Assembly: GCA_015061945.1 (NCBI GenBank)
Contig: SUVP01000002.1
Location: forward strand, 1 to 64,000
Source of the DNA: Opitutales bacterium
Lineage (GTDB): Bacteria; Verrucomicrobiota; Verrucomicrobiia; Opitutales; Intestinicryptomonadaceae
Reading direction: 5' to 3'
DNA length: 64,000 nucleotides
Shown here one piece after another: positions 17,548 to 25,852 of the stretch. The position numbers and the translations under genes were made by a program. Position 1 is the first letter of the stretch. Each line of letters starts with the position of its first letter. Under the pieces are notes generated by a model. It was given only the letters and a program-made list of their open reading frames with translations. It ran no database searches and was not told where the DNA came from.

Positions 17548-19110
17548 CTATTTTTGTTTATATAATTGTTGTAATAACTCAAGTTTTTTTTGAAAAGAAT
17601 CTATAATATTTCCATTTTTATTGTACTTCCAATAATCAATCAAATTATGTTCTCTATATTTGTAAACATCGTAACCTATATTATGGTACACATAATGGGA
17701 TCTTGTATTAGCTATAAAATCTTCAAATATACTCATACGCCTCTCTGAATTATAAACTACCTTTTCTACCATAATTGTATTTTTGAATTTTACATATGAA
17801 CCATATGTGTCTAAGTATTTCCATTCCGAAATATTATTATTATTATCTATTTCTCGTATAATATTACCATCTTCATTATACATACGAAGCAATTTAATAT
17901 GCCATAGCTTATGATTCGCTACTTTCTGTTCTATTTTTCGAATTTTCATGGAAGAATTACCTTTAGATGCAATATATGATACACGAGTTCCTTCTCCAGT
18001 GTTCGGGTTTTGTGTAAATTTTACAGCATTACTTGAATCGTATTCCCATATTTCAGCATATTTACAGTTAGGACGTTTGTATGAAATACAGGAAACTTGT
18101 CTAAGTATATCATTATTAGGTAATCTTATGGCATTATCAAAATCGGGATTCAACTTATCTACAAAAGGATTATATATAGAATATTGTCCACCACTATCCG
18201 ATATGATCATTCCAGTTATGGCATCCCATCTTAAACAACCAGAATCCCTATTGTTTTTTATTTTTTCGAGAATATTAGATGGTATATTTTTAATTTCACA
18301 CTCTTGTTGATTCGCAAACAAACATACACGTGAACAGTTAGCTTCCGAATGATATGTATATTTTTCTACTGAACCATCTGTATATTTTATGAGACTAATT
18401 GTTTTGTATTTATTTTTTAGATTTTCTCCTTTTGAATTAAATGTATTACAAGGGACATACGAAATGGATATTTTTTTAGAATTCTTTATTTGTATATCCA
18501 TTAATAACTTTTCTGTATTATAAACAAAACTCATTACTTCTTCACGTTTTGTAATATTATATATCAATATAGGCATTTTATTTTGATAGTAAATTCTAAA
18601 AACATCTGCCTCAAATCCATTACAAAATTCAATGAGTTTATCATTTTTAAATTTAAAATATTTTTTAATATCAGATACGTGATATATATATACATGATCC
18701 TTGAGTATATTTAACTTCCATAAGCCAGTAGTATTCAAAACATATGTTTCTTTATTGCCCCGGGTGGTTTTTCTTAACTTCTCAAATGTATATGTACCAT
18801 GATTCGGACTTTTCCAAAGATAACGGTTTTTAGAAGTTTTAACTATGTGCGTATCAAAGAATGGAATACTCCAATATAATCCTAAATAATTTGGAGATAT
18901 ATTTGGATTAGAAGAGAACTTAAAGAACAAATCCGCAGTTTCTCCATCCCCTAATGACATTTTATAAAACATGCAATCCATCCTCGCATACCCTTGGCTA
19001 TCGGAATTACCAACAGGGATCTGTTGAACCGAACGAGTAAACTGAGCATACATAATCGTCATGGCCCCTAAGGTTAACATAATTGCCATGCAAATGGATT
19101 TATATGTCAT
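17548..19110 (-). CDS. Secreted YD-repeat-like protein (minus arm)
   Basis: A 520-aa protein with a signal peptide (cut after M-Y-A-Q) and strand-rich sequence with YD-type motifs such as Y-N-E-D-G-N-I-I-R-E and Y-T-D-G-S-V-E-K-Y. It is a clear paralogue of the protein at 19597: both start Q-I-P-V/I-G-N-x-D, share F-Y-K-M-x-L-G, Y-W-S-I-P-F-F and A-V-K-x-T-Q-N-P-x-T-G. Rhs/YD proteins form shells that carry toxins, but this one is short, lacks the Rhs core end motif and has no toxin domain, so it is more likely a structural or peptide-binding surface protein. It follows the 55-aa peptide gene by 17 bp. Confidence 0.75.
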   Translation of the reverse strand: MTYKSICMAIMLTLGAMTIMYAQFTRSVQQIPVGNSDSQGYARMDCMFYKMSLGDGETADLFFKFSSNPNISPNYLGLYWSIPFFDTHIVKTSKNRYLWKSPNHGTYTFEKLRKTTRGNKETYVLNTTGLWKLNILKDHVYIYHVSDIKKYFKFKNDKLIEFCNGFEADVFRIYYQNKMPILIYNITKREEVMSFVYNTEKLLMDIQIKNSKKISISYVPCNTFNSKGENLKNKYKTISLIKYTDGSVEKYTYHSEANCSRVCLFANQQECEIKNIPSNILEKIKNNRDSGCLRWDAITGMIISDSGGQYSIYNPFVDKLNPDFDNAIRLPNNDILRQVSCISYKRPNCKYAEIWEYDSSNAVKFTQNPNTGEGTRVSYIASKGNSSMKIRKIEQKVANHKLWHIKLLRMYNEDGNIIREIDNNNNISEWKYLDTYGSYVKFKNTIMVEKVVYNSERRMSIFEDFIANTRSHYVYHNIGYDVYKYREHNLIDYWKYNKNGNIIDSFQKKLELLQQLYKQK

Positions 19111-19127
19111 ATATTTTAAATAAAAAA

Positions 19128-19295
19128 CTAATCTTTAAGTTTTATTGGCATATTATCACTCTCGGATTCTCCACCACAAGGAACATCCCCGGTTTCGCAC
19201 GGCTCACACTCATTACCACTTTCATTTGTTGCAAATCCTAATGATGCAACAGTAACAATAACAAAAACTACCAATACTTTAATAATTAATTTCAT
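19128..19295 (-). CDS. Secreted 55-aa Cys peptide (minus arm)
   Basis: Small gene, too short for routine calling. The product is 55 aa: a signal peptide of about 22 residues ending G-F-A, then a mature part of about 33 residues with E-C-E-P-C and a further C seven residues on, acidic residues and S-D-N-M. It matches the plus-strand peptide at 19393 in length, cysteine positions (C30, C33, C40 against C31, C34, C40), the E-C-E-x-C core and D-N-M near the end. Such a paired match in divergent genes strongly supports both as real. It heads the long minus-strand transcript. Role unknown: signal, toxin, adhesin monomer or redox substrate are all possible. Confidence 0.75.
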   Translation of the reverse strand: MKLIIKVLVVFVIVTVASLGFATNESGNECEPCETGDVPCGGESESDNMPIKLKD

Positions 19296-19392
19296 ACTTG
19301 CTTTTTATATGTAAAATAAATAAAATCAAGCAAAATAATTAACTTGACATTTTTTTATTAATAAACATACTTCACTAAAAAATGGTGAGCAT
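19296..19392. promoter_or_regulatory. Divergent promoter region between the two peptide genes
   Basis: The 97-bp gap drives both arms. For the plus arm TTGACA (19344-19349) and CATACT (19366-19371) have a 16-bp spacer, and GGTGAG precedes the ATG at 19393 by a good distance. For the minus arm TTGCTT (19333-19328) and ATATAA (19310-19305) have a 17-bp spacer, but this would start transcription only a few bases before the ATG, so the true minus promoter may be elsewhere. Shared control of the arms is likely. Confidence 0.5.
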
Positions 19393-19560
19393 ATGATTAG
19401 GATACTTTTTAAACTGATTTTTGTGGTTGCTTTGGTAATACAAGCATCCATTATATGGGCTACTGATTCTTCACAAACAGAATGTGAAGATTGTAATGTG
19501 ACGGATACATGTTCGCAGTCAGATTCTGCGGATAACATGTCATCTGAATTAGGCGAATAA
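19393..19560 (+). CDS. Secreted 55-aa Cys peptide (plus arm)
   Basis: Small gene missed by length cut-offs. The 55-aa product has a signal peptide (positively charged start, hydrophobic run, cut near I-W-A-T) and a 32-residue acidic mature part with E-C-E-D-C, a third cysteine six residues on, and A-D-N-M before the end. GGTGAG lies 3-8 bp before the ATG. It is the mirror partner of the minus-strand peptide at 19128. Three cysteines leave one free after an internal disulphide, which could form a dimer or link to a partner such as the DUF1573 or MauE proteins. It is followed by the YD-repeat-like gene after 36 bp. Confidence 0.75.
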   Translation: MIRILFKLIFVVALVIQASIIWATDSSQTECEDCNVTDTCSQSDSADNMSSELGE

Positions 19561-19596
19561 GTCTTTAATTTAGGTATCAACATTTAGGAGTGTTAC

Positions 19597-21330
19597 ATGA
19601 AGTTACAATTAATAACTGTCTTTCTGTTATTTGTAGCTCATGTTTCAGTGGCACAGGTATCTCACTCATGGACGCAAATCCCAATAGGGAACGCAGACAA
19701 GAATGGTTTTGCACGTTTAGATAAGTTGTTTTATAAAATGCCACTCGGGAACAATAAGGACGCAGATTTTTTTCTGATGTTTTCAACGGATCCCCGTATA
19801 AATATGGGGTGCACTGGGATGTACTGGTCTATCCCATTTTTCAATTCACGAGTGGTACGTTTATCTGAATCGAAATATGAGTGGCAAAGTCCTAATCTTG
19901 GAATATATATTTTCAATAAAACAAAAAAACTTGGGAAAGGAGGTGGCACTACATATTTGTTGAATACAAATGGAAAGTGGAAACTAAATATGTTACGCGA
20001 TGGTACCATTCACATTGAGGATACTCAAACAGTGGATAGGTATTATATTTATAGAAAAGGCAGATTAGTAACTTTTCGTGATGGTCCTTTATCAGACATA
20101 TTTAAAATTTTCTATAACGGAGATGTTTTATTTCCACATTCTGTATATAACCAAACACAAACTAAAGAAGAATTGCAATTTATTTACAACAAATCTGGTT
20201 TATTGTTTAAAATTTCCCTACCTAAAGTCCATAAATTTGTTTATATAAATTACGAAGATTGCGGTACCCATTTGAGTAATCCACATGTTAGTTCTAAAGA
20301 AAAGTTAAAATCCATTTCATCAATAATGTTTATAGATGGGACAAAAGAGGAATACAGATATACAGCTGAAAAATTAAAGAAAAATAGAACCATTTTAACT
20401 AAAAATGGGGATATTAAGGAAAAAGTGTTGGTTAATAGATTGGAATCCAAAGTAAATAATACAACAAAAGGGTTCATAGAATGGGATGCAGAAACTGGTA
20501 TAATTATATCAGATGCAGGCGGTGACTATTCTATCAGAAATCCGTTACTTGATAAAATAAATACAGAATACAATGCTCCTATTTTTAAAACAGACAGATT
20601 ATACAATAATAGAACGAAAGAATCTAAGATATCATATAAAAAACCAGAAAATAAATATCCTGAAATATGGGAATATAATTCGCGTAATGCTGTAAAAGTA
20701 ACACAAAATCCACATACAGGCACCCAAACAAGAACATCATATATTGGAATTTCAGGCAACGCATCTATGAAAATTAGAAAAATAGAAATAAAAGCTCGTT
20801 CTGATAAGAATTGGCAGTTATCTGTTATGAATACGTATGATGCACTGGGAAGAAAAATTAGAAGTATTTCACCCAATGGCATCAAAGAATATAAATTCAT
20901 AGGGAATGATAAATTTATTTATTTCAATTCCGCTCTAATTCGTTCAGAGCATGTGGATAAAAAGAGTAAAAAATTAACTGTAAAACTTTACAAAGACGCA
21001 GATACAATACTTGAATATATATATTCAGAACATCCAAATTATTCACTTATACATCGCAAAAATAATAATTTTGTATATTACAAGGAGTATGCGTATAGGT
21101 GGGATGAAAGTCGCATTAAATATAAAGAATTGAGTGACCATAGCAAATATATTTATCAATATATAAATGGTTATAGAGAAACATTAAAAATATTTCCAGA
21201 TGGAACTAAAGAATTAACAAAATATAATCCCTCTATAAATCAATACATAAATATAAAAGATAAGAATTTAATTGATAAATGGTATGAAAAAATTACTAAC
21301 AGCAATACTATTAACAACAATATTCACTAA
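19597..21330 (+). CDS. Secreted YD-repeat-like protein (plus arm)
   Basis: A 577-aa protein with a signal peptide (cut after S-V-A-Q), strand-rich throughout, with YD-like motifs such as Y-D-A-L-G-R-K-I-R-S and F-P-D-G-T-K-E-L-T-K-Y. It is the paralogue of 17548-19110, with the extra length at the C-terminus. A strong AGGAGT lies just before the ATG. No toxin domain or Rhs core end motif is present. Its stop lies 47 bp inside the next gene, so translation is coupled. A surface shell or receptor that binds the small peptide of the same arm is the simplest guess; it is not demonstrated. Confidence 0.75.
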   Translation: MKLQLITVFLLFVAHVSVAQVSHSWTQIPIGNADKNGFARLDKLFYKMPLGNNKDADFFLMFSTDPRINMGCTGMYWSIPFFNSRVVRLSESKYEWQSPNLGIYIFNKTKKLGKGGGTTYLLNTNGKWKLNMLRDGTIHIEDTQTVDRYYIYRKGRLVTFRDGPLSDIFKIFYNGDVLFPHSVYNQTQTKEELQFIYNKSGLLFKISLPKVHKFVYINYEDCGTHLSNPHVSSKEKLKSISSIMFIDGTKEEYRYTAEKLKKNRTILTKNGDIKEKVLVNRLESKVNNTTKGFIEWDAETGIIISDAGGDYSIRNPLLDKINTEYNAPIFKTDRLYNNRTKESKISYKKPENKYPEIWEYNSRNAVKVTQNPHTGTQTRTSYIGISGNASMKIRKIEIKARSDKNWQLSVMNTYDALGRKIRSISPNGIKEYKFIGNDKFIYFNSALIRSEHVDKKSKKLTVKLYKDADTILEYIYSEHPNYSLIHRKNNNFVYYKEYAYRWDESRIKYKELSDHSKYIYQYINGYRETLKIFPDGTKELTKYNPSINQYINIKDKNLIDKWYEKITNSNTINNNIH

Positions 21331-22024
21331 TCTTCTATTTTCGGAAGAAAAATGTTCTTGCAAGACGCATGGGCGCCCATACAATCCCGAAAACGAGTGT
21401 TGTGGTGAAACAGAATTTACTCCTAAAGAAGTTGACTATACATTTAGTCCCAATTTTGATGCGATAAAGAGTTCATTTGACTGTTTCAATGCTGTACAAA
21501 GAAGTTTATGCAATACATCTGGAACAATTTATTTTTCACCGGCAATATCCATTTCGTGTAATGGGAAATATACGTGTTGTGAGAAAAAAGATGTTATTTT
21601 ATTAGGAAATATAAGTGCCAGCGGGGGACTTCATGTTTCAATACCTGCCATAAGATCAGGTAATCTTCCTATTCCTGGAACTTGGGGGATTGTATATTTT
21701 AGTACTACGATAGGATTTGCGGCACAATTAAGCTTCTCAGGAACAATGCAGTCTACATGTGCCAGGCCTCAAGGTGTTTTTGCACTAACTGGTGAGATTT
21801 CTGCTACAGGGGGAGGTTCCTTAAAAGCAATAAGCGACAACATAGCATCTCTATCAGGAAGTATTTCTTCTTCTGGCAACTGTGCGATAACATATACATT
21901 AAAATCAGGAGAAAAAAGCGGAACTTGGAATGTGAAACAGTGTTCTATTTCCAAAGTAGAGGCCGCTTATACCGTAATTGTTGCAGGCTTTCAAGCATCT
22001 AAAGGAACAATAAATTTATTGTAA
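21284..22024 (+). CDS. Secreted Cys-rich protein (plus arm)
   Basis: A 246-aa protein with a signal peptide (cut after L-L-F-S), then a cysteine-rich region (C-S-C...C-C...C...C...C...C-C, about 11 cysteines in the first 90 residues) and a G/S-rich strand-forming C-terminal half that looks like extracellular beta structure. I chose the ATG at 21284; the ATG at 21272 adds four residues without a better ribosome site. It overlaps the end of the YD-repeat-like gene by 47 bp. It occupies the place of the Cys-rich protein at 16614 in the other arm, but direct similarity is weak. Disulphide formation by the MauE/rhodanese proteins is plausible. Confidence 0.65.
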   Translation: MKKLLTAILLTTIFTNLLFSEEKCSCKTHGRPYNPENECCGETEFTPKEVDYTFSPNFDAIKSSFDCFNAVQRSLCNTSGTIYFSPAISISCNGKYTCCEKKDVILLGNISASGGLHVSIPAIRSGNLPIPGTWGIVYFSTTIGFAAQLSFSGTMQSTCARPQGVFALTGEISATGGGSLKAISDNIASLSGSISSSGNCAITYTLKSGEKSGTWNVKQCSISKVEAAYTVIVAGFQASKGTINLL

Positions 22025-22025
22025 A

Positions 22026-22760
22026 ATGAAGTATTTTTTCATAATAATATTATTAACTTTGGCAAATTCATTAATATCTGCGGAATTATTTTATGTTACG
22101 CCAATGACTGTAGAATTTCCCGCTGTGAAATTAACCATCAAAGGCCCTATCAAAAAAGATGTTCGAAAAGAAGTAACCTGCTTAGGGAATTTTTCCGATA
22201 AATTAACACTATTAACTCCGAGAAAAATCTCACATTATTCAACCCCATTTACTGTATTGGAGCATTTATTGTATATATTTCAAAACAGTAACAATTTTAA
22301 TGAAGTATACGGTTTGATTTCTCCAAGCTTAACAGGAGACGCTCGTGAGTTTTATACAAATCAGATAAAAATGCCAGAGTTTAAAGCGTATGTACGTAAA
22401 ATTAAAACATATAATGTTTATGGTTATTTTTTGGATAAAAATACCTGTGTAATTTTTTATGCATTATCAACAAAAGAGGGACATACTTGTTCTCAATTTA
22501 CGTTAGTCTTTGAAAATGGTAGATGGTATTTAGGTGATCAAATGTATAACATGTCTAGAGATCTTAGAGCACTAGCATCATTTTTGTCATTTTTTCCAAA
22601 AGATATACGGACAGATTTAAAAATAACAGTGCCACCAACTTTAGAAAATTTAGCATTATTGGCAACTGATTTAGATACAATTTCTTTTTACAATAAATTG
22701 GCTGTCTTTTATGGGTTAACACCATTTCAAAAATTCATAGAAAAAAGATTAAATGAGTAA
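22026..22760 (+). CDS. Secreted protein of a locus-specific family, 244 aa
   Basis: A 244-aa protein with a signal peptide (cut after L-I-S-A). The N-terminal part has Y-V-T-P-M-T-V-E-F-P, G-P-I-K-K and L-G-N-F-S-D-K-L; the same blocks occur in the decayed gene at 34114-34404. The middle has a T-C-V-I-F-Y and an E-N-G-R-W-Y-L-G pattern like SnoaL/NTF2-type pockets. The C-terminus F-Y-G-L-T-P-F-Q-K-F-I-E-K-R-L resembles the end of the next gene, so the two are probably tandem relatives. The stop overlaps the next ATG by 8 bp. No known family recognised. Confidence 0.65.
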   Translation: MKYFFIIILLTLANSLISAELFYVTPMTVEFPAVKLTIKGPIKKDVRKEVTCLGNFSDKLTLLTPRKISHYSTPFTVLEHLLYIFQNSNNFNEVYGLISPSLTGDAREFYTNQIKMPEFKAYVRKIKTYNVYGYFLDKNTCVIFYALSTKEGHTCSQFTLVFENGRWYLGDQMYNMSRDLRALASFLSFFPKDIRTDLKITVPPTLENLALLATDLDTISFYNKLAVFYGLTPFQKFIEKRLNE

Positions 22761-23316
22761 ATTACCCATATATATAATATTTACAATTACATTTAATTCT
22801 TTATTTGGAAATATATCTCCTTGGGTTATTTCATATCCCCAAGGAGATTATACGAGTATAAATAAAGATTCTTTTAATATAGATTTAATATCCAAACCGA
22901 TACTAGCGTGTTATAAGCCCGACGGAATTTCTGATAGTTTTTTGAAAATATTAAACCTCCCCCAAAAAGATATTTTTAAAGTTAATAAGTTAGTTTTTTG
23001 TGGAATCGACTCATTTGGGAATTGTGTTATTATATGTAATACAGGAGTAAAATATACAGCTGTAGTATATGCAAATGCTGAAAATGGCTGGGTACAGGTA
23101 GATTCCTTATGTGATAGTTTTTTACTAGGAATGTTAAACTACATGAACCAATTTACATCATTTGGATATACGCCTATAATTGAGTTTTCTAAATTAGAAT
23201 TTACGGACATAGCTCGTATAGATAAAAAAGCAATATTTACATATAAAACATTAGAAAACCGTATGGGGCTTCCCAAATTCGAAGAAATTGTAAAAAAACA
23301 GTTATTACAGAGATGA
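22753..23316 (+). CDS. Secreted protein related to the preceding gene, 187 aa
   Basis: A 187-aa protein with a hydrophobic N-terminus (signal peptide, cut near L-F-G-N), a cysteine-bearing middle and the C-terminal block M-G-L-P-K-F-E-E-I-V-K-K-Q-L, matching the end of the protein encoded upstream (22026). It may be a shortened divergent duplicate. It overlaps its neighbours by 8 and 4 bp, so it is in the same transcript and translationally coupled. No function can be read from it. Confidence 0.65.
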   Translation: MSKLPIYIIFTITFNSLFGNISPWVISYPQGDYTSINKDSFNIDLISKPILACYKPDGISDSFLKILNLPQKDIFKVNKLVFCGIDSFGNCVIICNTGVKYTAVVYANAENGWVQVDSLCDSFLLGMLNYMNQFTSFGYTPIIEFSKLEFTDIARIDKKAIFTYKTLENRMGLPKFEEIVKKQLLQR

Positions 23317-23945
23317 AGTTAAAATTCTTAATATTTTTCTTTACGTCAATTCAAGTAAGTTATGCACAATTAGTGTGTGTGCCAGCAACTTTACAACATG
23401 TGATAGTAGAAGATCAAATAACAACATCACCTACTTTCGTGCTGAAAAACATAGGAGCTTCTCCCATACACATAAATGATATTTCTGTGTCGTGTGGATG
23501 TGTATCTGTATATCCGACAGCGTTAGATGTTTTACCTGGGAAAACCGAGAAACTTATTTGTAATATAAATAATGTATCATCTTTAAATAATAAATTAATT
23601 CATTCTATTGTTGTCTCAACAGATCATATATCTTCGACTCGGATAACATTATTATTAGAATTAATTTCAAAAAATATATGCGATATTTCTCCTAGGTTAT
23701 TATTTTGGAGGAAGGGTAGTAAGTGTATAGAGAAAGAATTGTCTATTGTATTAAATAGCAAAAATGCATGTATTAAACAAATAATATTTCCTGAGTCTTT
23801 TATATGTAAAAAGATTACCGATTCAGAGGAGCGGTATATAATAGTACCAAAGTCCACCCAAACAAAAATACATGAGAACATAAAGATTATTATTAGTAGT
23901 AATAATAAAATATATACCAAAATAATACATTTATTTATAAAATAA
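23313..23945 (+). CDS. DUF1573-type secreted protein (plus arm)
   Basis: A 210-aa protein with a signal peptide (cut after S-Y-A-Q) and the DUF1573 marks F-V-L-K-N-I-G-A-S-P-I-H-I, S-V-S-C-G-C-V-S, V-L-P-G-K-T-E and V-S-T-D-H. It is the paralogue of the protein at 14990 and likewise ends its cassette (upstream of the hydrolases in the minus arm, last in the plus arm). S-C-G-C is the standard form of the motif; the other copy has S-C-K-C. It overlaps the preceding stop (ATGA). A terminator follows at 24012. Confidence 0.8.
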   Translation: MKLKFLIFFFTSIQVSYAQLVCVPATLQHVIVEDQITTSPTFVLKNIGASPIHINDISVSCGCVSVYPTALDVLPGKTEKLICNINNVSSLNNKLIHSIVVSTDHISSTRITLLLELISKNICDISPRLLFWRKGSKCIEKELSIVLNSKNACIKQIIFPESFICKKITDSEERYIIVPKSTQTKIHENIKIIISSNNKIYTKIIHLFIK

Positions 23946-24011
23946 TTTTTTATTTCTATCCTAAGCATATTTTTAAGCTGATGTGTACTTAACAAAGGAA
24001 TTAACTCTATT

Positions 24012-24041
24012 AAACCACCGTACGCGTACGGAGGTTTTTTA
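24012..24041 (+). terminator. Rho-independent terminator of the plus arm
   Basis: AAACCACCGTACG pairs with CGTACGGAGGTTT (one A/A mismatch) around a CCGTACGCGTACGG palindrome and is followed by six T. It closes the plus-strand cassette that ends at 23945. Confidence 0.75.
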
Positions 24042-24087
24042 TTTATTATAGTAAATTTTCTATGTGCATAGCTTAAACTTTAGATAT

Positions 24088-24512
24088 GAGAAGACCGAAA
24101 AGCCCCCTATATCAATATTGCCTATTTACTTGAATATATTTCTACTTTTCCAAAAGACTATAGAAGAAATGGGATAGGTGAGAGTATTATAAGAATGTTT
24201 ATAGACTGCGGTATAAGTCCAATTTATGCAAGAAATCCCTTTGCTCAAAGGTCAGACCTTGATGCCGGAGACTCTTCTTATCTGATACTGGGAATACGAA
24301 CTCGCTGGAGTGACTTATAAGACAGTAATAGAGTGTAAAGATTACATAGAAAAGAAAGAAAAGCTCTCAACAGAGGAAATCTGTATATTATCAAAAACAG
24401 GTGGAAAGGATGGAAATACACTACAAATGTGAATTCATCCAAAATTCCAATGGATACTGTACCAGAAGCAAAACAGTAGTCTAAATTTCCGGAAACGAGA
24501 TCATAATTTAGT
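24088..24512 (+). pseudogene. Decayed coding sequence, frameshifted
   Basis: Two overlapping open stretches in different frames read like one broken gene. The first has Y-R-R-N-G-I-G-E-S-I-I-R-M-F, which recalls the acetyl-CoA-binding motif of GNAT acetyltransferases; the second has E-Y-E-L-A-G-V-T-Y-K-T-V-I-E-C-K-D-Y. In-frame stops follow both. The origin is uncertain. Confidence 0.45.
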
Positions 24513-24532
24513 TATTTAAAAAAAAGTCCCTA

Positions 24533-24567
24533 TACCCTCTAAGTTGCCCTGGACAACTTAGAGGGTA
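24533..24567. repeat. 14-bp perfect inverted repeat
   Basis: TACCCTCTAAGTTG (24533-24546) and its exact complement (24554-24567) enclose a 7-bp loop. It sits immediately before a separate terminator hairpin. It may be a processing site, protein-binding site or the remains of an element end. Confidence 0.7.
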
Positions 24568-24568
24568 G

Positions 24569-24596
24569 GCGCACGATAATTTCGTGCGCTTTTTTG
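24569..24596 (+). terminator. Terminator-like hairpin upstream of the SIR2 gene
   Basis: GCGCACGA and TCGTGCGC form an 8-bp G/C-rich stem with a 5-nt loop, followed by TTTTTT. No intact gene ends just upstream, so it may terminate a small RNA or attenuate the SIR2 gene, whose ATG lies 48 bp further on. Confidence 0.65.
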
Positions 24597-24643
24597 TATT
24601 TTTTAGCTTGTCCACATCTATTCGCAGTCGTACCTTACAATAA

Positions 24644-25852
24644 ATGAAAAAGAAATTATTACTTGTTACAGGTGCAGGAGCTTCCATTGATTTTGGGTTT
24701 CCCAGTGTTGCAAAAATTGATGGATTATTAACGAAATATGCCGCAAGCACATGCAATTGTCCATGTCTGTCCGATCCGTACACATATTTAAAGTCATGCA
24801 TAGGATACAAGCATGATAACACTTCGTTTAATTACGAAGAACTACTGTATTTAATGGAAAGGATTGAAAATTCACAAACGGAGTGTAATGATGATGTTAG
24901 CAGAAAACTGTTCCTTTTGTCACCTTCGTTCTGCCGAGTTTTCCTCAACTCTTACAGGAACTTACGTTCAATTCTTATAGACAAGCTGTTGGATTACATG
25001 CGAACACGTTCGCAAGCTTGGAGGAATGATCCACAATTGTTTAATAAGTTTCAGAAGTTCCAGCATTTCCTATTATATAGCATTCAGAAAGATTATGACA
25101 TCAGCTTTGTGACCACCAACTATGACAATATCTTAACGGAAATCTTTCCGAAGCATAATACGGGCTTTGACAAGCATGGTGTTTTTCAACGAGCGAGACT
25201 CTACAACGACCCAAAGTGGAACAAAGGGGTATACTTACATGGATCCGTGCATTTTAATATGCGAGATCCTAGTGGAGTTAATCCTCATACGATTTTTTGG
25301 GAGAAAAATCTTGCCTCGAATTTTAACCAGAATTCATTTGGTAGATCGAAAGTCTATACCCCAGAAGGAAACCAAATTCTATCTAGTACCATTATTGCGG
25401 GGTTAGACAAGACAAAACAACTTTTAAAAGAACCCTTTCTTCAGTATTACACGCTGCTTGACCGTCTAGTATTTGAAGCCGATGCGATACTCTTTATTGG
25501 GTATGGATTCAATGATATACATTTAAACAATGTATTTTCAGCATTAACGGTAAAAAGTAAACATAAGAAAAAAGTTGTAGTGATTGATTTCAAAAATAAT
25601 GAAATAAATCCAATGGAGTATGCACAAAACAATAAATGGAATAGAGCGGTGCAATACACTTTATCCTTCGATGCGGCAAACCTTAGGCATAAAAAAGGGA
25701 AAACAAAGTATGAGATAGCGACAAGCCCTGAGAAGTTAAAGAAATTAAAAATATTAGAATATGCAAAAGGGACTCACCATAATGTCGCCTTATGGTATGA
25801 TGGACTAATGTCTGCTTGTGAACATGCAGACAGAATTATAAAACATTTGTAA
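24644..25852 (+). CDS. SIR2-domain defence-type protein
   Basis: A 402-aa soluble protein with a SIR2-like NAD-binding domain: G-A-G-A-S at residues 10-14, T-T-N-Y-D-N at 157-162 (catalytic Asn and Asp positions), Y-L-H-G at 197-200 (catalytic His) and G-Y-G-F-N-D at 286-291. This combination marks the SIR2_2-type proteins of antiphage systems, which deplete NAD+ on infection. The C-terminal 100 residues have no known domain. It stands alone, with no adjacent partner such as HerA, a TIR protein or an Argonaute, so it would be a single-gene system or the remains of a larger one. The codon pattern is somewhat less AT-biased than its neighbours. Confidence 0.8.
   Translation: MKKKLLLVTGAGASIDFGFPSVAKIDGLLTKYAASTCNCPCLSDPYTYLKSCIGYKHDNTSFNYEELLYLMERIENSQTECNDDVSRKLFLLSPSFCRVFLNSYRNLRSILIDKLLDYMRTRSQAWRNDPQLFNKFQKFQHFLLYSIQKDYDISFVTTNYDNILTEIFPKHNTGFDKHGVFQRARLYNDPKWNKGVYLHGSVHFNMRDPSGVNPHTIFWEKNLASNFNQNSFGRSKVYTPEGNQILSSTIIAGLDKTKQLLKEPFLQYYTLLDRLVFEADAILFIGYGFNDIHLNNVFSALTVKSKHKKKVVVIDFKNNEINPMEYAQNNKWNRAVQYTLSFDAANLRHKKGKTKYEIATSPEKLKKLKILEYAKGTHHNVALWYDGLMSACEHADRIIKHL

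Larger units (their letters stand above)
23946..24643. other. Intergenic region, 698 bp, with terminators and gene debris
   Basis: No intact gene. It holds the plus-arm terminator (24012-24041), a frameshifted coding remnant (24088-24512) and two hairpins before the SIR2 gene (24533-24596), each listed separately. Confidence 0.6.

Noticed and set aside
19128-19560. Classing the 55-aa peptides as NVEALA-type
   Set aside because: They are short, secreted and near DUF1573 genes, but lack the N-V-E-A-L-A motif.
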